DNA of 8,298 nucleotides, taken from contig CANQZS010000071.1 of the NCBI GenBank assembly GCA_947628385.1, positions 1-8,298 of the forward strand, given 5' to 3'. How positions within the stretch are numbered: position 1 is the first letter of the stretch; every line of letters begins with the position of its first letter. The notes under the pieces were generated by a model, which was not told where the DNA came from, searched no databases, and saw only the letters and a list, made by a program, of their open reading frames with translations. Source of the DNA: an uncultured Clostridia bacterium (GTDB lineage: Bacteria > Bacillota > Clostridia > Oscillospirales > Ruminococcaceae). Made by a program: the position numbers and the translations under genes. Of the stretch, positions 6,337 through 8,298 are shown one piece after another.

Positions 6337-6343
6337 CTCCTTT
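6337..6343 (-). promoter_or_regulatory. Shine-Dalgarno that favours a GTG start for the lipoprotein
   Basis: AAAGGAG on the minus strand, eight nt before GTG (6328-6326). It lies within codons two to four of the competing ATG at 6346, which has no comparable site upstream. If the GTG is used, the signal peptide is 19 residues plus the lipobox Cys. Confidence 0.6.
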
Positions 6344-6346
6344 CAT

Positions 6347-6429
6347 AAAAAACAGCACCCATGGACGCGGCTCCGTTATCCCGTTCGCAGCGATCGGGAA
6401 TAAAAGCATATCCGTCCTTCGGGTGCCGC
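6347..6429 (-). terminator. Long structured hairpin with T6 tail; terminator or attenuator before the lipoprotein gene
   Basis: In minus-strand RNA, GCGGCACCC (6429-6421) pairs with GGGUGCUGU (6360-6352), nine pairs including two G-U. Inside, GGACG (6417-6413) pairs with CGUCC (6367-6363). The apex UCCCG-A-UCG (6399-6391) pairs with CGA-A-CGGGA (6387-6379) around a CUG loop with an A-A mismatch. The tail at 6352-6347 is TTTTTT. The rod starts eight nt after the stop codon of the membrane protein and ends 18 bases before the lipoprotein GTG. As a plain terminator it would separate the two blocks, yet I see no convincing promoter after or within it, so partial read-through or regulated attenuation is possible. 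I do not recognise a known riboswitch core. Confidence 0.65.
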
Positions 6430-6437
6430 CATAAATT

Positions 6438-7463
6438 TTACTCGTCTATAGAGCTCATTCCCTTAGTAAACGATACGGAACCGCTCCAACGGCGCTTTCC
6501 TGTAAGGTTGAGCTTAGGCATATTCCTGTATTCGTATGCGCCCCAGAAAACAGCCACTATAGCAATGGTCGCGAAAATTATTCCCACATCTGATGTATCG
6601 GGAGTTTCCATACCTAATCTATCTTCATATCTCTTTGTAAAGAATATTATATATCTCGGTATAGTTGATACCGCGGCAAAGATCGAAGCCATATATCCGT
6701 ACATACAGAGCCATATCCTTGTATGCTTCTTTTCAAATCCGGAAAAGAATTTTGCCGCGAATATAAAGAACATAGCCGATGTCATCGCTGTCAGCATCAC
6801 ATATATCTTTTCGGAATGAACGCCGATTATTTCATTGTTGTTCATCATAGAGAATATCTGAAGCAGCTTCCATACCGCATAGAAAGCAAGGAACACGCCG
6901 TTTCCTCTTGAAATGCCCTCACCCTTGATTATGTTTGCACCTATGGTTATAAACGTTATAGCCGAAATTATCGCAAGCACATAGATAAACCAGTCAAGAA
7001 CGGGTATTCCCGCGAATATGAACACCGGATTATCCTCTGTGGAAAGCTCGATATTTACATTTGCAACTGCCGAAAGCTCAAGGAATATGTCAAATATTAT
7101 CAGGAATGCCATAAGGAACATTGCCGCCGAAGCCTTTGGAGAGATCTTCTTATTCAGCTTATCCGCATTGAGCCGCATGGGATTGACGAGAATACACGAT
7201 TTTATAGCCTTGTCTCTTGATTTTCCAAATGTCAATATAAGAAAAATTAACACAAAGCCTATCAGTATCACCCAGAACGAGTAATTCTTTCCGATAGAGG
7301 GATCAATGTATTTTCCCGTACTGAAATCCATATTATTCTGAAGCTGGATCGTCCTTGCGGCGACAGCGCAAACGAGCGTCAGCGCATATGCCAGAAGCGA
7401 CATCTTCTTGTCAAGCTTTACCTTTGACTGCTTATATGGCTTTTTTACATTTGGTTTACTCAT
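6438..7463 (-). CDS. Unrecognised polytopic membrane protein, about eight helices
   Basis: A 341-residue protein I do not recognise. It has a short basic N-terminus (about 20 residues, rich in Lys) and hydrophobic segments at about 21-38, 62-80, 112-134, 157-178, 189-207, 220-242, 250-275 and 292-310. It ends in a polar tail of about 30 residues, rich in basic residues at first, then Ser/Thr and ending acidic. The loop near 134-147 is acidic (VNIELSTEDN). No transporter signature, catalytic motif or charged in-membrane cluster stands out. The start at 7463 is chosen because AAGGAG (7477-7472) lies eight nt upstream; the ATG two codons earlier would leave only a two-nt spacer. It lies 71 nt after the citrate synthase gene and is followed closely by a terminator-like hairpin, so it may be the last gene of that transcript. 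A sensor or envelope function is possible but unsupported. Confidence 0.85.
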   Translation of the reverse strand: MSKPNVKKPYKQSKVKLDKKMSLLAYALTLVCAVAARTIQLQNNMDFSTGKYIDPSIGKNYSFWVILIGFVLIFLILTFGKSRDKAIKSCILVNPMRLNADKLNKKISPKASAAMFLMAFLIIFDIFLELSAVANVNIELSTEDNPVFIFAGIPVLDWFIYVLAIISAITFITIGANIIKGEGISRGNGVFLAFYAVWKLLQIFSMMNNNEIIGVHSEKIYVMLTAMTSAMFFIFAAKFFSGFEKKHTRIWLCMYGYMASIFAAVSTIPRYIIFFTKRYEDRLGMETPDTSDVGIIFATIAIVAVFWGAYEYRNMPKLNLTGKRRWSGSVSFTKGMSSIDE

Positions 7464-7471
7464 GTCCATAT

Positions 7472-7477
7472 CTCCTT
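7472..7477 (-). promoter_or_regulatory. Shine-Dalgarno fixing the start of the membrane protein
   Basis: AAGGAG on the minus strand, eight nt before the ATG at 7463-7461. The earlier ATG at 7469-7467 is only two nt away from it, too close for normal initiation. The true protein is therefore probably two residues shorter than the longest reading frame. Confidence 0.7.
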
Positions 7478-7534
7478 ATAAATAAATTATTTGGATCTGA
7501 ACCGGTTTTGTCCGGCAAGCAAATGCACAATATA

Positions 7535-8298
7535 TTATCTCTCATCGAGAGGAATATATTTACGTCTTTTAGCGACCGCCTTGTAAGCGGGTCTTATTAT
7601 CCTCTTGCCCGTGAGGAGCTCCTCTATCCTGTGAGCCGACCAGCCCGCGATCCGCGATACCGCGAACATCGGCGTATTCAGCTCGACAGGGATCTTAAGC
7701 ATTCTGTAAACGAGTCCGGAATAAAGATCTACATTCGCGCACATTACCTTGGAATTTCCTTTGACGGAAGCGAATACCTCCGGAGTAAGCCTTTCCACCG
7801 CGTCAAGCAGCAAGAATTCCTTTTCAAATTCCGTACCCTTTGCAAGCTTCATGGCGTTTTCCTTTAGTATGACCGCTCTCGGGTCAGAAAGCGTATATAT
7901 AGCATGCCCCATTCCGTATACAAGACCTGTTCCGTCTCCGGCTTCTCCCCTGATGACCTTAGCGAGGTAATCGGCGATCTCCCCATCGTTGTCCCAATGG
8001 GCGATATTCTCCTTGAATTCGTCGAGCTGGCGGATAACCTTGAAATTCGCGCCGCCGTGGCGATGACCTTTCAGTGAGCCGATCGCTCCGGAATATGCCG
8101 AATATGCGTCCGTTCCAGATGATGTGAGCGTACGGCACGTAAAAGTGGAGTTATTTCCTCCTCCGTGCTCAGCGTGGAGTATCAGCATAAGATCAAGGAG
8201 CTTAGCCTCCTCTCTTGTGTACACTCTGTCATGCCTCAGAGTAGAAAGAATGCTTTCCGCCGTACATTCGTCAGGATTAAGCGGGTGCATATACCGGC
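7535..8298 (-). CDS. Citrate synthase, C-terminal part (5' end beyond the right edge)
   Basis: Condenses acetyl-CoA with oxaloacetate to give citrate in the cytosol; in anaerobic Clostridia this usually feeds the oxidative half-pathway to 2-oxoglutarate and glutamate. The reading frame stays open to the right edge, so the internal Met at 8290 is not the start. Roughly 250 of an expected ~430-450 residues are present. Counting from that Met, the catalytic residues are His42 in LHAEHGG, His129 in YGMGHAIYTLSDPRA (125-139) and Asp188 in CANVDLYSG (184-192). GSLKGHRHGGAN (71-82) is the family's substrate-binding block and SRIAGWSAHRIEE (212-224) the C-terminal signature. The protein ends YIPLDER, a normal terminus. 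A 2-methylcitrate synthase is less likely, as no prp genes are nearby, but cannot be excluded from this fragment. No T-rich terminator follows, so read-through into the membrane protein gene is plausible. Confidence 0.95.
   Translation of the reverse strand, partial: RYMHPLNPDECTAESILSTLRHDRVYTREEAKLLDLMLILHAEHGGGNNSTFTCRTLTSSGTDAYSAYSGAIGSLKGHRHGGANFKVIRQLDEFKENIAHWDNDGEIADYLAKVIRGEAGDGTGLVYGMGHAIYTLSDPRAVILKENAMKLAKGTEFEKEFLLLDAVERLTPEVFASVKGNSKVMCANVDLYSGLVYRMLKIPVELNTPMFAVSRIAGWSAHRIEELLTGKRIIRPAYKAVAKRRKYIPLDER

Noticed and set aside
6347..6437. Known riboswitch or T-box in the lipoprotein leader
   Set aside because: I compared it by eye with T-box, c-di-GMP, guanidine, fluoride, ZTP and preQ1 cores and found no matching conserved motif; only the terminator-like fold is supported.
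7501..7516. CCGG hairpin between citrate synthase and the membrane protein as a terminator
   Set aside because: The stem is only four G-C pairs plus one G-U, and the following sequence has no T-run.
1..8298. Mobile element, CRISPR array, phage or defence genes
   Set aside because: No transposase, integrase, terminal inverted repeats, spaced direct repeats or toxin-antitoxin-like pair was seen; codon use and strand are uniform across the window.

Overview
The window is about 8.3 kb of mid-GC bacterial chromosome with every recognisable gene on the minus strand, so it reads from right to left. The protein families, strong AAGGAGG-type ribosome binding sites, a lipoprotein and the start of a type A RNase P RNA suggest a Gram-positive member of the Clostridia. 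A Ruminococcus-like (Oscillospirales) gut or rumen organism is my best guess; this is inference from family resemblance, not a measured match.

Layout in transcription order. At the right edge is the C-terminal part of citrate synthase (5' end outside the window). It is followed by an unrecognised protein of about eight membrane helices. A long hairpin ending in six T's (6347-6429) then sits directly in front of a three-gene sensory block: a secreted lipoprotein with Ca-binding-like DxDxDG repeats, an OmpR-family response regulator and a membrane histidine kinase. A DUF1385 (YqhQ-like) membrane protein follows.

Between DUF1385 and the next block is the best promoter of the window (TTTACA, 17 bp, TATAAT), with an 18-bp near-palindrome just upstream of its -35 box. 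It should drive a housekeeping operon: rsmD (16S rRNA m2G966 methyltransferase), coaD (phosphopantetheine adenylyltransferase), a short charged coiled-coil protein and then rnpB, whose first ~75 nt are at the left edge. No protein-coding call overlaps 1-114.

How the genes work together: the left operon combines rRNA modification, CoA synthesis and tRNA processing. The middle block looks like an envelope-sensing module, with a kinase carrying an extracytoplasmic sensor domain, its regulator and a surface lipoprotein that may help it. Two genes, the kinase and coaD, have their ribosome binding site inside a small hairpin starting five nt after the upstream stop codon, an arrangement expected to couple translation of neighbours. 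Most of the window is ordinary. The parts worth a second look are the lipoprotein/regulator/kinase cassette with its structured leader, the membrane protein next to it, and these intergenic RNA structures. No mobile element, CRISPR array, tRNA or phage gene was seen, and no gene-free stretch exceeds 300 bases.
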